Assembly: GCF_009931695.1 (NCBI RefSeq)
Contig: NZ_CP048000.1
Span: forward strand, 3,737,501-3,801,500
DNA length: 64,000 bases
Source of the DNA: Anaerocolumna sedimenticola
GTDB lineage: Bacteria; Bacillota; Clostridia; Lachnospirales; Lachnospiraceae
Direction of reading: 5' to 3'
This document shows positions 26,447 through 36,241 of this stretch, piece after piece (the stretch's first letter is position 1; each line of letters starts with the position of its first letter). Under the pieces are notes generated by a model. The model saw nothing but the letters and a program-made list of their open reading frames with translations, was not told where the DNA came from and searched no databases. The translations under genes were made by a program, and so were the position numbers.

Positions 26447-27460
26447 TTAAGAGTAATCTTTTACAGTATCCATATTATTCACATACCATTTTATGGTTTC
26501 TTTTAGACCTTCGTCAAAGGTTTTACTCGGTTTCCAACCTAATTCCATACTTATTTTGGAGAAATCAATTGCATATCTGCGGTCATGGCCTTTCCGGTCT
26601 TCGACAAAAGTAATACTATCCTCGGGAATTTTAATATTAAATTCATTCTTTAAAATTTCAATAATGGTCTTAGCAATTTCTAAGGTTGCTTTTTCATTGT
26701 GACTGCCGATATTGTAGACGTTACCCGGCTTGCCGTTTTGAAGAACTAAATCAATGGCGCAGCAATGATCATAAACATAGATCCAGTCACGAACCGCACT
26801 GCCATCCCCATACACAGGCAGCTTTTTATTTTGTATGCTGTTCTTAATAAATAAAGGTATTAATTTTTCATAATACTGGTGTGGGCCGAAGTTATTAGAA
26901 CATCGTGTCCTGACAGACGGGAAACCATAGGTTTCGAAAAAAGCTTTAGTCATCATATCTCCGCTTGCTTTGCTTACAGAATAAGGGTTTCTTGGTGCGA
27001 TCGGTGATTCTTCCGTAAAATACCCTTTTGCGCCTAATTCACCATAGACCTCATCGGTAGAGATATATAAGAATTTTTTGCCGGTTTTAAACCCGCTATC
27101 AAGTTCCCATGATTTCTTCGCACAATTTAATAAATTTATTGTCCCCATTATATTGGTTTGAGCAAACACATCGATTTCTTTGATACTTCGGTCCACATGG
27201 GATTCGGCAGCAAAATGAACGATATAGTCAACGTCATAGGTTTTCATAATATTCTCCACAAGCTTAGTATCACAGATATCACCTTCTATAAAGTGATAGG
27301 TGGGATAACCCTCTATCTTTTTCAAATAATGAAGATTCCCTGCATAAGTCAGAAGATCCAGATTAATAACCTCGATTTCAGATCCATATGTCTGATACAA
27401 ATAAAGTATAAAATTTGAGCCGATAAAACCTGCGCCTCCGGTTACAAGATAAGTTTTCAT
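26447..27460 (-). CDS. rfbB: dTDP-glucose 4,6-dehydratase
   Basis: RfbB/RmlB converts dTDP-glucose to dTDP-4-keto-6-deoxyglucose, the second step to dTDP-rhamnose. The 337-aa extended-SDR protein has the NAD motif TGGAGFIGSN, the STDEVYGELG motif with the catalytic Thr-Asp-Glu, and the YSVSKASGD Tyr/Lys pair, plus RTRCSNNFGPHQ and RDWIYVYDHC. AAAGGAGGA lies upstream of the ATG. rfbA, rfbC and rfbD are not next to it, so the pathway must be completed elsewhere. Confidence 0.95.
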   Translation of the reverse strand: MKTYLVTGGAGFIGSNFILYLYQTYGSEIEVINLDLLTYAGNLHYLKKIEGYPTYHFIEGDICDTKLVENIMKTYDVDYIVHFAAESHVDRSIKEIDVFAQTNIMGTINLLNCAKKSWELDSGFKTGKKFLYISTDEVYGELGAKGYFTEESPIAPRNPYSVSKASGDMMTKAFFETYGFPSVRTRCSNNFGPHQYYEKLIPLFIKNSIQNKKLPVYGDGSAVRDWIYVYDHCCAIDLVLQNGKPGNVYNIGSHNEKATLEIAKTIIEILKNEFNIKIPEDSITFVEDRKGHDRRYAIDFSKISMELGWKPSKTFDEGLKETIKWYVNNMDTVKDYS

Positions 27461-27620
27461 TCAATACATCCTCCTTTTTTGTTTGTGATGTAATTATATG
27501 GGATTACGCAAGGTCACGGTCAATAGGGAATTTCAAAAATATGTTAACTATTTCAAAAAATCTATTTTTAAAATGAGAAATTAATAAATGAAAGTCAGAT
27601 AAGAGGTAGATTTATAAGGA

Positions 27621-28046
27621 TTATTTGTCTAAATTAACCCACTGAAACATACCAGCACCAGTATCCGATGTCGGACGTTTTACAAAACCAAACTGTTCAT
27701 AGAAACTTTCACGGTTAGAAGCGGACATAAGGTTCACCATAACAGGAGCTCCGTTTGATATAACTTCATAGATGTATTTCATAACATCCTCCATTATAAA
27801 TCGTCCAATTCCTTTACCCTGATATTCCGGTATAACAATAACATCCGCAATATAAACAACATAACCGCCATCACTAATAACTCTCGCCATACCAACCGTT
27901 TTATCACCATCAACAGCAGCAACTAAATAGTAAGTATTTTTAATTCCACGACTCGCCTGTTCTTCCTCCAAAGTGATCCAATTAACTGCTTTACGAAGCA
28001 TATTATAATCATTCACTGAGATCGTGTGATTGAGTGTGATATTCAT
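27621..28046 (-). CDS. GNAT family N-acetyltransferase
   Basis: A 141-aa single-domain acetyltransferase. The acetyl-CoA loop is VIPEYQGKGIGRFIMEDV, and YEQFGFVKRP is the usual C-terminal YxxxGF segment. The beginning (ITLNHTISVNDYNMLRKAVNW) and the ARVISDGGYVVYIADVIV strand resemble the common small YjcF/ElaA-like group. Substrate unknown. Divergent from the next gene across a 389-bp gap. Confidence 0.88.
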   Translation of the reverse strand: MNITLNHTISVNDYNMLRKAVNWITLEEEQASRGIKNTYYLVAAVDGDKTVGMARVISDGGYVVYIADVIVIPEYQGKGIGRFIMEDVMKYIYEVISNGAPVMVNLMSASNRESFYEQFGFVKRPTSDTGAGMFQWVNLDK

Positions 28047-28151
28047 AAATTATTTTTGTATGATGTATTGTTATCAAAATACATCCATACGCTCCTTTCT
28101 TTTTAAATTATGTAAAATCAATTTGAACACGGATCAAGCATAAAGTATAAT

Positions 28152-28232
28152 TTAAAATTGATTAACATTTGATAGCTTCACCGCTTTGAGAAAATCCTTT
28201 GGTGCTTCTGCAATAATCTCCTTTAATGGAAT
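28152..28232 (-). pseudogene. Possible tiny coding remnant in the 389-bp gap 28047-28435
   Basis: The minus strand reads IPLKEIIAEAPKDFLKAV and about eight more residues to a TAA, preceded directly by a stop. It looks protein-like but is far too short to assign and may be chance. Apart from this, the gap contains only the promoter at 28373. Confidence 0.18.
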
Positions 28233-28372
28233 TTATTGATCAATCACATAGTACCACAAAGTTATAGTTAATACAAAGGTAAAACTGTGAAACCGTATTG
28301 AAAACTATAAGGTAAAGCGTTCCCTTTTATGTCTGAAATAGTATAAACTACCTAATTAAAAAGAAAATTCAT

Positions 28373-28401
28373 TTGATAATTTTTAACACAACTGCTATAC
28401 T
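28373..28401 (+). promoter_or_regulatory. Sigma-A promoter of the DUF512-der operon
   Basis: TTGATA (28373-28378), 17-bp spacer, TATACT (28396-28401), with a TGC extension just before the -10 box. The predicted start is about 28 nt before the ATG, with AGAGAGGA as ribosome site. Confidence 0.75.
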
Positions 28402-28435
28402 AATAAGGTAAAAATTAGAGAGGACAAGAGTTACA

Positions 28436-29746
28436 ATGAATAGAAAAGGTCATCTCATTAAGAACGTAGCAGCAGGAAGTATAGCCGAGGAGATGGAAAT
28501 TGAACCCGGCGACCGTTTGCTGTGCGTCAATGAGAAAGAAATAGAAGATGTTTTTGATTATCATTATGCTGTAAATGATGAGTATTTGGTATTACTCATT
28601 AGGAAGCCTGATGGCGAAGAATGGGAATTGGAAATAGAAAAAGAGTATGAGGAAGATTTAGGAATCGAATTTGAAGAAGGTTTAATGGATTCCTACCGTT
28701 CCTGCAGAAATAAATGTATGTTTTGTTTTATCGATCAAATGCCTCCTGGAATGCGCGAAACTTTATATTTTAAAGATGATGATGCAAGATTATCCTTTTT
28801 ACAGGGTAATTATATTACGTTAACAAATATGTCTGAGGAGGATATAAACCGCATTATATTTTACAAATTATCACCGATTAATATATCCATTCATACTACC
28901 AATAAAGAACTGCGCTGTGAGATGATGAATAACCGCTTTGCAGGCGAAGCTTTGGATAAAATTAAAAAGCTTTTCGATGCCGGTATTACCATGAATGGAC
29001 AGATTGTACTCTGTAAGGGAGTGAATGACGGCGAGGAGCTTAGGCGCTCTATACGGGACTTATCCGCTTATATTCCGCATATGCAAAGTGTATCTGTGGT
29101 TCCGGTCGGTCTGACGAAATACCGGGATAATTTAAATAATCTGGAAAAATTCAACAAAAAAGACGCTTTGGAAGTACTTACTATAATTCACCACTGGCAG
29201 GATGTTTTAGTTAAAGAATACGGAACCAGGTTTATTCATGCCAGTGATGAATGGTATATTACAGCTGAACTACCGATTCCGGATGCTGATAATTATGAGG
29301 GTTATTTACAGATTGAAAATGGAGTTGGTATGGTCCGCTCTTTAATGGATGAATTTAATGATTATTATGATACGATTAAAGGTGATAATCGTATAAAAAC
29401 TGTATCAATGGCAACTGGTATACTTGCTGCACCTATTCTTAAAAATTTAATGGCTCAATTAAATCAAAAATATCCTAATATTCAAATAACCGTATATACT
29501 ATTGTTAATAAATTCTTTGGAGAAGATATTACAGTAGCTGGATTATTAACAGGTCAAGATATAATGGACCAGTTAAAAGGAAAAGAATTAGGGGATTATC
29601 TGATATTACCTGACGTACTGTTACGTAACGGCGAAAATGTATTATTGGATGATATTACCGTTGATGATTTGAAAAATACTTTACAAACTGAAATCCGTAT
29701 TGTACAATCAGACGGAAAGTCCTTAATCAATGCTATAGTGAATTAA
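28436..29746 (+). CDS. DUF512 family PDZ-radical SAM protein
   Basis: The 436-aa protein starts with a PDZ-like domain (KNVAAGSIAEEMEIEPGDRL), then a radical SAM-like cluster motif C-x3-C-x2-C (CRNKCMFCF), and the C-terminal DUF512 region. The family is widespread and conserved in Clostridia next to der, but its reaction is unknown; a role in modifying a protein or RNA linked to ribosome assembly is only a guess from the neighbour. der starts 19 bp downstream. Confidence 0.88.
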   Translation: MNRKGHLIKNVAAGSIAEEMEIEPGDRLLCVNEKEIEDVFDYHYAVNDEYLVLLIRKPDGEEWELEIEKEYEEDLGIEFEEGLMDSYRSCRNKCMFCFIDQMPPGMRETLYFKDDDARLSFLQGNYITLTNMSEEDINRIIFYKLSPINISIHTTNKELRCEMMNNRFAGEALDKIKKLFDAGITMNGQIVLCKGVNDGEELRRSIRDLSAYIPHMQSVSVVPVGLTKYRDNLNNLEKFNKKDALEVLTIIHHWQDVLVKEYGTRFIHASDEWYITAELPIPDADNYEGYLQIENGVGMVRSLMDEFNDYYDTIKGDNRIKTVSMATGILAAPILKNLMAQLNQKYPNIQITVYTIVNKFFGEDITVAGLLTGQDIMDQLKGKELGDYLILPDVLLRNGENVLLDDITVDDLKNTLQTEIRIVQSDGKSLINAIVN

Positions 29747-29765
29747 GACATAAGGAGAAAATAAT

Positions 29766-31091
29766 ATGAGTAAACCGATAGTAGCAATTGTTGGCAGGCC
29801 TAATGTAGGAAAGTCAACTTTATTTAATGTTCTTGCAGGAGAGAGAATTGCCATAGTCCAGGATGTACCGGGTGTCACAAGAGACCGCATCTATGCGGAT
29901 GTGACCTGGCTGGATAAGCGATTTACCATGATAGATACCGGTGGTATTGAACCGGAGAGTAATGATGTATTACTTTCCTATATGAGACAGCAGGCGGAAA
30001 TTGCCATTGATACCGCAGATGTAATTATGTTTATTGTAGATGTAAGACAAGGTCTGGTAGATGATGATTTTAAAGTAGCGGATATGTTAAGACGTTCTAC
30101 GAAACCAATTGTTTTAGTCGTAAATAAAGTAGACAGCTTTGAAAAATTAATGCCGGATGTATATGAATTTTACAATTTAGGAATTGGAGATCCAATGCCA
30201 ATATCCGCAGCCTCAAGACTGGGTTTGGGAGATATGCTGGATGAAGTGATTAAACATTTCCGTCCGGAAGATATGGCAGAAGAGGAAGATGAAAGGCCGA
30301 GAATTGCCATAGTCGGCAAACCAAATGTAGGTAAATCCTCCATCATCAATAAATTAATCGGTGAGGAACGGGTTATTGTTTCGGATATTGCCGGTACTAC
30401 CAGGGATGCAATCGATACAACCGTAAAATACCATGGCAAGGAGTATATATTTATTGATACGGCAGGACTTCGCAGAAAAAGTAAAATCAAGGAAGATATT
30501 GAGCGGTTTAGTATTGTCAGAACCGTATCGGCCGTTGAACGTGCGGATGTGGTTGTCCTTGTAGTTGATGCCAAAGAGGGAGTTACGGAGCAGGATGCTA
30601 AAATTGCCGGAATTGCCCATGAACGCGGAAAAGGTATTATAATAGCTGTCAATAAATGGGATGCCATTGAAAAAAATGATAAAACAATTTATCAGTACAC
30701 AGCCAAGATAAAAGAAACCCTATCTTACATGCCATATGCCGAGATGATATTTATTTCAGCCCTGACCGGTCAAAGAATGCCTAAATTATTTGATTTAATC
30801 GAACAGGTTATCCAAAATCAGAATTTACGTGTCGCTACCGGTGTGTTAAATGAAATTATGACAGAAGCAGTTGCGCTGCAGCAGCCGCCTTCCGATAAAG
30901 GAAAACGTTTAAAACTTTATTATATCACCCAGGTTTCCGTAAAGCCTCCGACATTTGTTATTTTTGTTAATGATAAATCTCTGATGCATTTTTCCTATAC
31001 CAGGTATATAGAAAATAAAATCAGGGAAGCCTTTGGTTTTAAAGGAACATCACTTAAGTTTTTTATCAGGGAGCGAAAGGAAAAAGAATAA
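29766..31091 (+). CDS. der: Ribosome biogenesis GTPase Der (EngA)
   Basis: Der has two consecutive GTPase domains and is needed for 50S subunit maturation. The 441-aa protein shows G1 twice (GRPNVGKST near residue 9 and GKPNVGKSS near 183), DTGGIE and DTAGLRRK as G3, NKVD and NKWD as G4, and the C-terminal KH-like domain ([20 protein letters not shown]). Operon with DUF512 upstream and plsY 1 bp downstream. Confidence 0.97.
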   Translation: MSKPIVAIVGRPNVGKSTLFNVLAGERIAIVQDVPGVTRDRIYADVTWLDKRFTMIDTGGIEPESNDVLLSYMRQQAEIAIDTADVIMFIVDVRQGLVDDDFKVADMLRRSTKPIVLVVNKVDSFEKLMPDVYEFYNLGIGDPMPISAASRLGLGDMLDEVIKHFRPEDMAEEEDERPRIAIVGKPNVGKSSIINKLIGEERVIVSDIAGTTRDAIDTTVKYHGKEYIFIDTAGLRRKSKIKEDIERFSIVRTVSAVERADVVVLVVDAKEGVTEQDAKIAGIAHERGKGIIIAVNKWDAIEKNDKTIYQYTAKIKETLSYMPYAEMIFISALTGQRMPKLFDLIEQVIQNQNLRVATGVLNEIMTEAVALQQPPSDKGKRLKLYYITQVSVKPPTFVIFVNDKSLMHFSYTRYIENKIREAFGFKGTSLKFFIRERKEKE

Positions 31092-31092
31092 T

Positions 31093-31713
31093 ATGCTACT
31101 TAAAATATTGATTTGCTTAATCATTGGATATGGTTTTGGATGCTTCTCAACCGCTTATGTTATCGGTAAGGCAAATAATATTGATATCAGAAATTACGGC
31201 AGCGGTAATGCCGGTACAACCAATGCCCTCAGAACCTTGGGTTGGAGAGCGGGATTTTTGACTTTTTTAGGTGATGCTATTAAAGCAATTATTCCTGTTT
31301 TACTGGTTCGTTTTATGATGCAGAATGACAGTTATGGACAGCTCTTACCCCTTTATGCGGGACTAGGAGTTGTATTAGGTCATAATTTTCCGTTTTGGCT
31401 TAAGTTTAAAGGTGGAAAGGGAATAGCGGCAACGGGAGGCGTTATGTTTGCTTTTGATTGGCGCCTTGGTATAGCTGCACTTGTTTTATTTCTAATAGTT
31501 GTTGTTCTGACAAGATATGTATCACTTGGGTCCTTAATGATATCCCTTCTGTTCCCGGTATGGATAGTAATTATGTACTCAGGTAACTTACATATGCTTA
31601 TTGTCAGCCTGATATTTACGGTATCAGCTTTTATAAAACATCGTTCCAATATGAAAAGACTTATAAACGGAACAGAAAATAAAATCGGACAAAAGGTAAA
31701 GATTGAAAAATAA
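31093..31713 (+). CDS. plsY: Acyl-phosphate:glycerol-3-phosphate acyltransferase PlsY
   Basis: PlsY acylates glycerol 3-phosphate from acyl-phosphate, the first step of phospholipid synthesis in most bacteria. The 206-aa protein has five or so transmembrane helices and the three family motifs: GCFSTAYVIGK with IRNYGSGNAGTTNALRTLG, VVLGHNFPFWLKFKGGKGIA and the C-terminal IKHRSNMKRLINGTENKIG. The start at 31093 overlaps the end of der closely; a longer in-frame reading (31033) lies inside der and is ignored. Confidence 0.95.
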   Translation: MLLKILICLIIGYGFGCFSTAYVIGKANNIDIRNYGSGNAGTTNALRTLGWRAGFLTFLGDAIKAIIPVLLVRFMMQNDSYGQLLPLYAGLGVVLGHNFPFWLKFKGGKGIAATGGVMFAFDWRLGIAALVLFLIVVVLTRYVSLGSLMISLLFPVWIVIMYSGNLHMLIVSLIFTVSAFIKHRSNMKRLINGTENKIGQKVKIEK

Positions 31714-31725
31714 GGAGGCAAATAA

Positions 31726-32739
31726 ATGGCAAAGGTAAGCATTTTAGGCGCTGGAGCTTGGGGAACTGCTATAGCAATATTATTAGGAAATAACGGACAT
31801 GAGGTTACACTTTGGTCTGCGTTGCCGGCGGAAGTGGAACTCCTAAAGAACGATAGGGAACTAAAGGATAAACTTCCCGGTGTGAAACTCCCGGATTCTG
31901 TAATTATTTCCGATGATTTGGAAAGTTCCTGTAAGGATAAAGACTTAATTGTATTTGCGGTAGCCTCTCCATATGTAAGAAAAACAGCTAAAATGGCAAG
32001 ACCGTTTATTAGAGAAAATCAAATCGTTGTTAATGTTGGAAAAGGTATTGAAGAATCAACACTTGATACTTTAACAGATATATTAAAAGAAGAATTGAAT
32101 AATGCGGATGTGGCAGTTATGTCAGGTCCAAGCCATGCGGAAGAAGTAAGCAGGGGAATTCCTACAACCTGTGTAGTTGGAGCTGATTCTAAAGCTACTG
32201 CTTATTTTATTCAGGACGTATTTATGAGTGAACGCTTCCGTGTTTATACCAGTCCGGATGTAATTGGCATTGAATTAGGCGGTTCCATTAAAAATGTTAT
32301 CGCTCTGGCAGCAGGTGTAGCAGATGGTTTAGGTTTTGGCGATAACACTAAAGCAGCGCTAATGACAAGGGGTATTGCAGAAATTAGCCGCCTGGGAATT
32401 GCCATGGGCGGGAAGATTGAAACCTTTGCCGGTTTATCCGGTGTCGGAGATTTATTCGTAACCTGTACCAGTAAGCATAGCCGTAACCGTAATGCCGGTT
32501 ATCTCATCGGAAAAGGATATACCATGGATGAAGCTATGGCAGAAGTAAAGCAGGTAGTAGAAGGTGTTTATTCTGCAAAAGCAGCTCTAGCCCTGGCGAA
32601 AAAATATAACGTGGAAATGCCTATTGTAGAACAGATCAATTTGGTATTATTTGAGAATAAATCTGCGGAAGAAGCAGTTGCCGATTTGCTGCTCCGAGAT
32701 AAAAGAAGAGAATATAGTGAATTAAAATGGAATAAGTAA
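31726..32739 (+). CDS. gpsA: Glycerol-3-phosphate dehydrogenase [NAD(P)+]
   Basis: GpsA makes glycerol 3-phosphate from dihydroxyacetone phosphate, the substrate for plsY encoded just upstream. The 337-aa protein has the nucleotide motif ILGAGAWGTAIA, VNVGKGIE, the GPSHAEEVSRGIPT segment, and the catalytic GGSIKNVIALAAGVADGLGFG lysine motif. AAGGAGG precedes the ATG. der-plsY-gpsA-spoIVA is a conserved Firmicute order. Confidence 0.96.
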   Translation: MAKVSILGAGAWGTAIAILLGNNGHEVTLWSALPAEVELLKNDRELKDKLPGVKLPDSVIISDDLESSCKDKDLIVFAVASPYVRKTAKMARPFIRENQIVVNVGKGIEESTLDTLTDILKEELNNADVAVMSGPSHAEEVSRGIPTTCVVGADSKATAYFIQDVFMSERFRVYTSPDVIGIELGGSIKNVIALAAGVADGLGFGDNTKAALMTRGIAEISRLGIAMGGKIETFAGLSGVGDLFVTCTSKHSRNRNAGYLIGKGYTMDEAMAEVKQVVEGVYSAKAALALAKKYNVEMPIVEQINLVLFENKSAEEAVADLLLRDKRREYSELKWNK

Positions 32740-32927
32740 TTGACTAATGTAATATATTTTACTGACCTATATAAATGACTGGAATATAAGAGCTTCTTAT
32801 TTAAATAGACTATGTCATTCCATAAATTGCATTGGCAGTAATTATTAAAAAGTTATATTGATATGATTATTTTATCTTAAGTGAATAGTAAGTAAAATAT
32901 ATAAACAATAATATAGAACAAAGACAT

Positions 32928-32956
32928 GAATAAATAAGATTGCTCTTGCATATGCT
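32928..32956 (+). promoter_or_regulatory. Possible sigma-E promoter of spoIVA
   Basis: GAATAAAT (32928-32935), a 13-bp spacer and CATATGCT (32949-32956) resemble the mother-cell sigma-E pattern (GKMATATT, 13-14 bp, CATACAMT). spoIVA is sigma-E dependent in B. subtilis. The match is partial. Confidence 0.35.
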
Positions 32957-32983
32957 TAATTAGAACCGAAAGGAGGATGGCAT

Positions 32984-34492
32984 ATGTTAGAGCAATTTTC
33001 GTCACTTGACTTATCAAATCAGATATACGACGTATACAATGATATTAAGGCTAGGACAGGCGGTGACATATACATAGGTGTGGTGGGGCCGGTTAGGACG
33101 GGAAAATCTACCTTTATCAAAAGATTTATGGATCTATTGGTTATTCCGAATATTCAGGATATACATAATAAGGAAAGAGCAATAGATGAATTACCCCAAA
33201 GTGCTGCCGGTAAAACCATAATGACTACAGAACCAAAGTTTATACCAAAAGAAGCAGCGGAAATACAACTGGGGGATAACACAAAAGTAAACATACGCCT
33301 TATAGATTGTGTAGGTTATATGGTAGAAGGAGCTTCCGGCCATATTGAAAATGAGCAGGAGCGTTTGGTAAAAACACCATGGTTTGACCATGAAATACCA
33401 TTTACCCAGGCAGCTGAAATTGGAACCCAGAAAGTTATCAATGATCATTCTACAATTGGAATAGTTGTAACAACGGATGGCAGTTTCGGAGATCTCCCAA
33501 GAGATAATTATATTCCACCTGAAGAAAAAACCATTGCAGAATTAAAAAGGTTGAGAAAACCTTTTATTGTATTACTGAATACCAATAGACCTTATTCCGA
33601 GAGTACAATAAATTTAGCAAATGATATTGCAGCAAAATATAATGTGACTGTTATGCCGGTTAACTGTGAACAATTGAAAAAAGATGATATTCATCGTATT
33701 ATGACGAATATATTATCTGTTTTTCCAGTATCCGAAATTAATTTTTACATACCAAAATGGGCTGAGATGTTACCTGATGAACATTGGCTGAAACAGGACT
33801 TAATTGAATCAGTAAAGCAGTTATTAAAGAAAATCTCTTTAATACGTGATGCAAGATCGGATAATCTGACAACGGATAGCCAGTATGTTAAAAAATTTAA
33901 TATTGATAAAATAGAAATGGAAAACGGTAAAGTCAAAGTTAATGTAGAATTTGATGATACTTACTATTATACAATATTAAGTGATTTAATCGGTGTTCCG
34001 ATTGAGGACGAATATCAGTTAATCAGTACAATCAGGGAACTGGCTGACATGAAAAATGAATATCAGAAAGTAAGCAGCGCCTGCGGTCAGGTGCGTTCCA
34101 GAGGTTATGGGGTAGTTGCGCCAACCAGGGATGAAATTACGATTGAAGAGCCTGAAATTATGAAACATGGTAATAAGTATGGAGTAAAGATTAAAGCTAA
34201 GGCACCATCCATCCACATGATAAATGCCAATATTGAAACGGAGATTGCTCCCATTGTTGGAAGTGAAGAGCAGGCAAATGATCTGATTGCCTATATTAAA
34301 AAGAATTCAGCCGAAAATCCGAATGGTATTTGGGAAACAAATATTTATGGAAAATCGATTCAGCAATTAGTGGATGATGGTATCAGCTCAAAGATAAATA
34401 AGATGACAGATGAAAGCCAGTTAAAACTTCAGGAAACGATGCAGAAGATTATTAATGACAGTAATGGCGGAATTATCTGTATTATAATTTAA
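32984..34492 (+). CDS. spoIVA: Stage IV sporulation protein A
   Basis: SpoIVA is a TRAFAC-class ATPase that polymerises on the forespore surface and forms the basement layer of the spore coat. The 502-aa length is standard; Walker A is GPVRTGKSTF, the Walker B region is RLIDCVGYMV, and the conserved C-terminus ends near GGIICIII, needed for membrane placement. AGGAGG precedes the ATG. It marks the organism as an endospore former or recent descendant of one. Confidence 0.97.
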   Translation: MLEQFSSLDLSNQIYDVYNDIKARTGGDIYIGVVGPVRTGKSTFIKRFMDLLVIPNIQDIHNKERAIDELPQSAAGKTIMTTEPKFIPKEAAEIQLGDNTKVNIRLIDCVGYMVEGASGHIENEQERLVKTPWFDHEIPFTQAAEIGTQKVINDHSTIGIVVTTDGSFGDLPRDNYIPPEEKTIAELKRLRKPFIVLLNTNRPYSESTINLANDIAAKYNVTVMPVNCEQLKKDDIHRIMTNILSVFPVSEINFYIPKWAEMLPDEHWLKQDLIESVKQLLKKISLIRDARSDNLTTDSQYVKKFNIDKIEMENGKVKVNVEFDDTYYYTILSDLIGVPIEDEYQLISTIRELADMKNEYQKVSSACGQVRSRGYGVVAPTRDEITIEEPEIMKHGNKYGVKIKAKAPSIHMINANIETEIAPIVGSEEQANDLIAYIKKNSAENPNGIWETNIYGKSIQQLVDDGISSKINKMTDESQLKLQETMQKIINDSNGGIICIII

Positions 34493-34503
34493 GTTTTTTG
34501 GTA

Positions 34504-34532
34504 AGGCAGTCTGAAAGATGACTGCCTTTTTT
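34504..34532 (+). terminator. Terminator after spoIVA
   Basis: AGGCAGTC (34504-34511) pairs with GACTGCCT (34520-34527), followed by a run of T. Repeat A copy 1 follows directly, and the promoter of the next gene completes this 395-bp gap. Confidence 0.9.
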
Positions 34533-34540
34533 CTGTTTAC

Positions 34541-34630
34541 GCGAAAGAAAAGTGAGAATTAGCAAGCTTGCTTGCAATAATTCGAACGCGCACCGGAGAA
34601 ACTCGCAAGGCGTGTTTCTTCCGGTTTGAG
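34541..34630. repeat. Dispersed intergenic repeat A, copy 1
   Basis: About 90 bp, closely similar to 51193-51286 and in its first 41 bp to 36008-36048. It holds the palindrome GCAAGCTTGC and a hairpin ACCGGAGAAAC/GTTTCTTCCGGT that resembles the one after recA (7336). It contains no open frame and follows the terminator of a + strand gene. Confidence 0.8.
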
Positions 34631-34770
34631 TAAAGAAAATTAGTGCAAAAAACATTTGTAAAATTTGTTCTACACATTATATAAAAAAACTTGTTTAATT
34701 TCCTGTAATTTACAGTATTAAGAAAGTTTTATTCAATTTAACAAAATTGTAAAATATTTCTGACACATAG

Positions 34771-34799
34771 TTGACAAAATTGTGAACAGTTGATATAAT
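34771..34799 (+). promoter_or_regulatory. Consensus sigma-A promoter of the NlpC/P60 gene
   Basis: Perfect TTGACA (34771-34776), 17-bp spacer, perfect TATAAT (34794-34799). The leader is about 80 nt. Confidence 0.9.
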
Positions 34800-34887
34800 A
34801 AATTAGAAATAAATTTAATATATTTGTAACAACTTAAATAAACCTGTTACAATTACATATTAAATGAATGTTCGCAGGAGGAAACCG

Positions 34888-35940
34888 ATGAACAAAGCAA
34901 ATACAAAGTTTCTGAAGATTTCATGCCTCTGTGTAGCTGGAACCGTTTTAATTGCTATAAATTCTAAAACTTCAAGTGCTGAAACTGTATATGGGGAACA
35001 ACCTATAGCAGGAATAACTGTTACATTAGATAATTATTATAATTCTGGTAATACAGCCGCAGCTTCGGAGATAACGATAGCTACCCTGGAATCCAGCGTT
35101 GCAGCTTATGATTATAATAATTTAGGTATTGCAGATGTGGAAAACCATTTGAATATTAGAAGCGGTCCTGGTGAAGATGAGAAGATAATTGGAAAGCTAC
35201 CAAAGAATGCAGGTTGTACCATTTTAGATGTTGACAAAGATGGTTGGGCTAAGATAAAATCAGGTAAGGTTACCGGATATGTAATGAAATCTTATTTAAT
35301 TACGGGAGATAAAGCAGTTAAACTTGCTAAGAAAGTTGGAAGCTTAATAGCTACTGTTAATACCGAAACCTTGAATGTAAGAACGGATGAAAGCCTATTA
35401 TCCGGGGTTCTTACAAGTGTACCGATAGATGAAGAATTAGAAGTAGAAGAAGTAAGTACCGATTGGATTAAAGTTAATATTGATAGTGATGAAGGGTATG
35501 TAGCCAGACAATATATTGATTTATCCTATGAATTGCAGAAAGCGGTAACGGTGGAAGAATTACAGGCCGGGGTTTCCGGGGTAAGAGCGGATATTGTTGC
35601 ATTTGCAAAACAATTTTTAGGTAATCCCTATGTTTGGGGCGGTGACAGCTTAACGAACGGAGTTGACTGTTCCGGGTTTACCAGAGGAATCTATGCACAC
35701 TTTGGTTATTATCTTCCAAGAGTATCCAGAGGTCAGGCTTCTGCCGGATCTTCGATTAATTCATCAGATGCAAGACCTGGTGACCTTGTATTTTATGGAA
35801 GTGGAAGTTATATCAGCCATGTTGCCATGTATATTGGTAATGGTCAGGTTATCCATGCAAGTAACCCAAGAACGGGTATTAAGATTTCGAATATGTATTA
35901 CAGATCTCCGATTAAAGTTGTAAGATTTATTAATGATTAA
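34888..35940 (+). CDS. Secreted NlpC/P60 peptidoglycan hydrolase with two SH3 domains
   Basis: The 350-aa protein has a signal peptide (about residues 1-32, ending TSSAET), two bacterial SH3 domains (around 75-135, LNIRSGPGEDEKIIGKLPK; and 140-210, LNVRTDESLLSGVL) for wall binding, and a C-terminal NlpC/P60 domain with catalytic Cys in NGVDCSGFTRG, His in SHVAMYIGNG and a third polar residue in VIHAS. It should cleave D-Glu-diaminopimelate bonds in stem peptides. The start at 34888 follows CAGGAGG; an earlier ATG (34864) overlaps this site. Confidence 0.94.
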   Translation: MNKANTKFLKISCLCVAGTVLIAINSKTSSAETVYGEQPIAGITVTLDNYYNSGNTAAASEITIATLESSVAAYDYNNLGIADVENHLNIRSGPGEDEKIIGKLPKNAGCTILDVDKDGWAKIKSGKVTGYVMKSYLITGDKAVKLAKKVGSLIATVNTETLNVRTDESLLSGVLTSVPIDEELEVEEVSTDWIKVNIDSDEGYVARQYIDLSYELQKAVTVEELQAGVSGVRADIVAFAKQFLGNPYVWGGDSLTNGVDCSGFTRGIYAHFGYYLPRVSRGQASAGSSINSSDARPGDLVFYGSGSYISHVAMYIGNGQVIHASNPRTGIKISNMYYRSPIKVVRFIND

Positions 35941-35965
35941 GTAATAATTTAAGTAGTTTAAATTA

Positions 35966-36003
35966 GCGGGATGGAATTCTAAAGAATTCCATCCCGCCTT
36001 TTA
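35966..36003 (+). terminator. Terminator after the NlpC/P60 gene
   Basis: A 14-bp perfect stem (35966-35979 with 35984-35997; GCGGGATGGAATTC) with loop TAAA and a short T-rich tail. The 301-bp gap continues with a partial repeat A copy and the next promoter. Confidence 0.9.
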
Positions 36004-36007
36004 TTTC

Positions 36008-36048
36008 CGAGAAAGCAAAGTGAGAATTAGCAAGCTTGCTTGCAAGCT
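36008..36048. repeat. Dispersed intergenic repeat A, partial copy 2
   Basis: The first 41 bp of repeat A (CGAGAAAGCAAAGTGAGAAT followed by TAGCAAGCTTGCTTGCAA); the second half diverges completely after 36048. It shows that the first half can occur without the CCGGAGAAAC hairpin. Confidence 0.75.
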
Positions 36049-36134
36049 ATGTAATCCGTCCGGGCGTGACAGTTCATCTCTTTTAGAATAAGCCATTTCG
36101 TGTGATTATTATATTATATGTGGGTGAGAAAACA

Positions 36135-36163
36135 TTGACATAATGAACGGTAAATTTTATAAT
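36135..36163 (+). promoter_or_regulatory. Consensus sigma-A promoter of the MutS-like gene
   Basis: Perfect TTGACA (36135-36140), 17-bp spacer, perfect TATAAT (36158-36163), leader about 72 nt. A strong promoter for a gene of unknown role. Confidence 0.88.
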
Positions 36164-36241
36164 AATTTGAATGATATTTATACAGAATAAAAATAAAAAA
36201 CTCATCAGCAAGGCATGCTAAGGCATACAGTAAGGAGAAAT

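Noticed and set aside
30170..30667. Long minus-strand open frame opposite der
   Set aside because: Low-complexity Ser/Thr/Ile composition and complete overlap with a conserved gene mark it as a shadow frame.
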